From NCBI GenBank assembly GCA_045657205.1, contig JAZOSS010000103.1, positions 1 through 5,619 of the forward strand: DNA of 5,619 nt, in the 5' to 3' direction. The position numbers and the translations under genes were made by a program. This document shows positions 5,462-5,619 of the stretch, one piece after another; within the stretch, counting starts at the first letter, position 1, and each line of letters starts with the position of its first letter. The notes under the pieces are model-generated. The model saw nothing but the letters and a program-made list of their open reading frames with translations, was not told the DNA's origin and did no database searches. This stretch comes from RGIG7213 sp045657205 (GTDB lineage: Bacteria; Bacillota; Clostridia; Oscillospirales; CAG-272).

Positions 5462-5619
5462 TGTCAGTAGTATTCAAGAAACCCAACGCTATGTCTGACG
5501 TTCCCATGCACTACTGTCCCGGATGTCCGCACGGTATCGTACACAGACTCGTTGCAGAGGTACTCGACGAGCTTGGAATCGAAGGACAAACAGTTGGTGT
5601 CGCTCCCGTCGGATGCGCC
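5461..5619 (+). CDS. vorA: 2-oxoacid:ferredoxin oxidoreductase, TPP-binding beta subunit (partial, N-terminal 53 codons)
   Basis: The ATG at 5461 overlaps the TAA of the alpha subunit by one base (TAATG). A GGGAGG ribosome binding site at 5446-5451 lies 9 nt upstream. The 53 codons in the window include HYCPGCPHG at residues 17-25. This is the CPGC-H-G motif of KorB/VorA-type subunits, whose Cys 19 and 22 are ligands of the [4Fe-4S] cluster near TPP. The sequence ends in VGVAPVGCA, the conserved segment carrying the next Cys (52). Family members are about 250-290 aa, so about a fifth is present. A gamma subunit gene is expected after it. The one-base overlap implies coupled translation, as is usual for subunits made in equal amounts. 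Confidence 0.9.
   Translation, partial: MSVVFKKPNAMSDVPMHYCPGCPHGIVHRLVAEVLDELGIEGQTVGVAPVGCA

Overview
The window looks like a piece of chromosome from an anaerobic, low-to-moderate GC member of the Bacillota, most likely class Clostridia. The evidence is a CdaA-CdaR cyclic di-AMP module, a ferredoxin-dependent 2-oxoacid oxidoreductase operon typical of strict anaerobes, strong GGAGG-type ribosome binding sites and sigma-A-like promoters. This placement is inferred from gene content and style. No rRNA or other phylogenetic marker is present.

Left half (1-2609, minus strand): a tightly packed operon read right to left. It runs cdaA (membrane diadenylate cyclase), then cdaR (membrane-anchored YbbR-repeat regulator of CdaA), then the N-terminal third of a COG2509-type FAD-dependent dehydrogenase that leaves the window at base 1. 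cdaA and cdaR are 2 nt apart. cdaR and the FAD gene overlap by 20 nt, so they are probably translationally coupled. In many Bacillota glmM follows cdaR directly; here the FAD enzyme takes that place.

Middle (2610-3501): an AT-rich divergent intergenic region carries a plausible promoter for each direction. Next comes a stand-alone 197-aa left-handed beta-helix (hexapeptide) acyltransferase of the serine acetyltransferase-like group, read on the plus strand. A 116-bp gap follows, holding a very good extended -10 promoter and a perfect 6-3-6 inverted repeat at the expected transcription start. I see no convincing rho-independent terminator in either gap.

Right half (3502-5619, plus strand): a second operon. 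A MinD/ParA-like P-loop ATPase comes first, followed 8 nt later by a 2x[4Fe-4S] ferredoxin subunit (korD/vorD-like). Then come the alpha subunit of a 2-oxoacid:ferredoxin oxidoreductase (VorB/KorA-like) and, overlapping its stop by 1 nt, the start of the TPP-binding beta subunit (VorA/KorB-like), cut by the window end. A gamma subunit is expected just beyond the right edge. The complex would oxidatively decarboxylate a 2-oxoacid (branched-chain 2-oxoacid or 2-oxoglutarate) to the acyl-CoA and reduce ferredoxin.

I found no evidence of a mobile element, CRISPR array, RNA gene or phage material. The genes belong to known families. The points worth following up are contextual: the P-loop ATPase leading the oxidoreductase operon, the palindrome at its promoter, and the FAD dehydrogenase coupled to the cyclic di-AMP operon. 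Four gene starts are set here by ribosome binding site position, downstream of longer alternative starts in the same frame.
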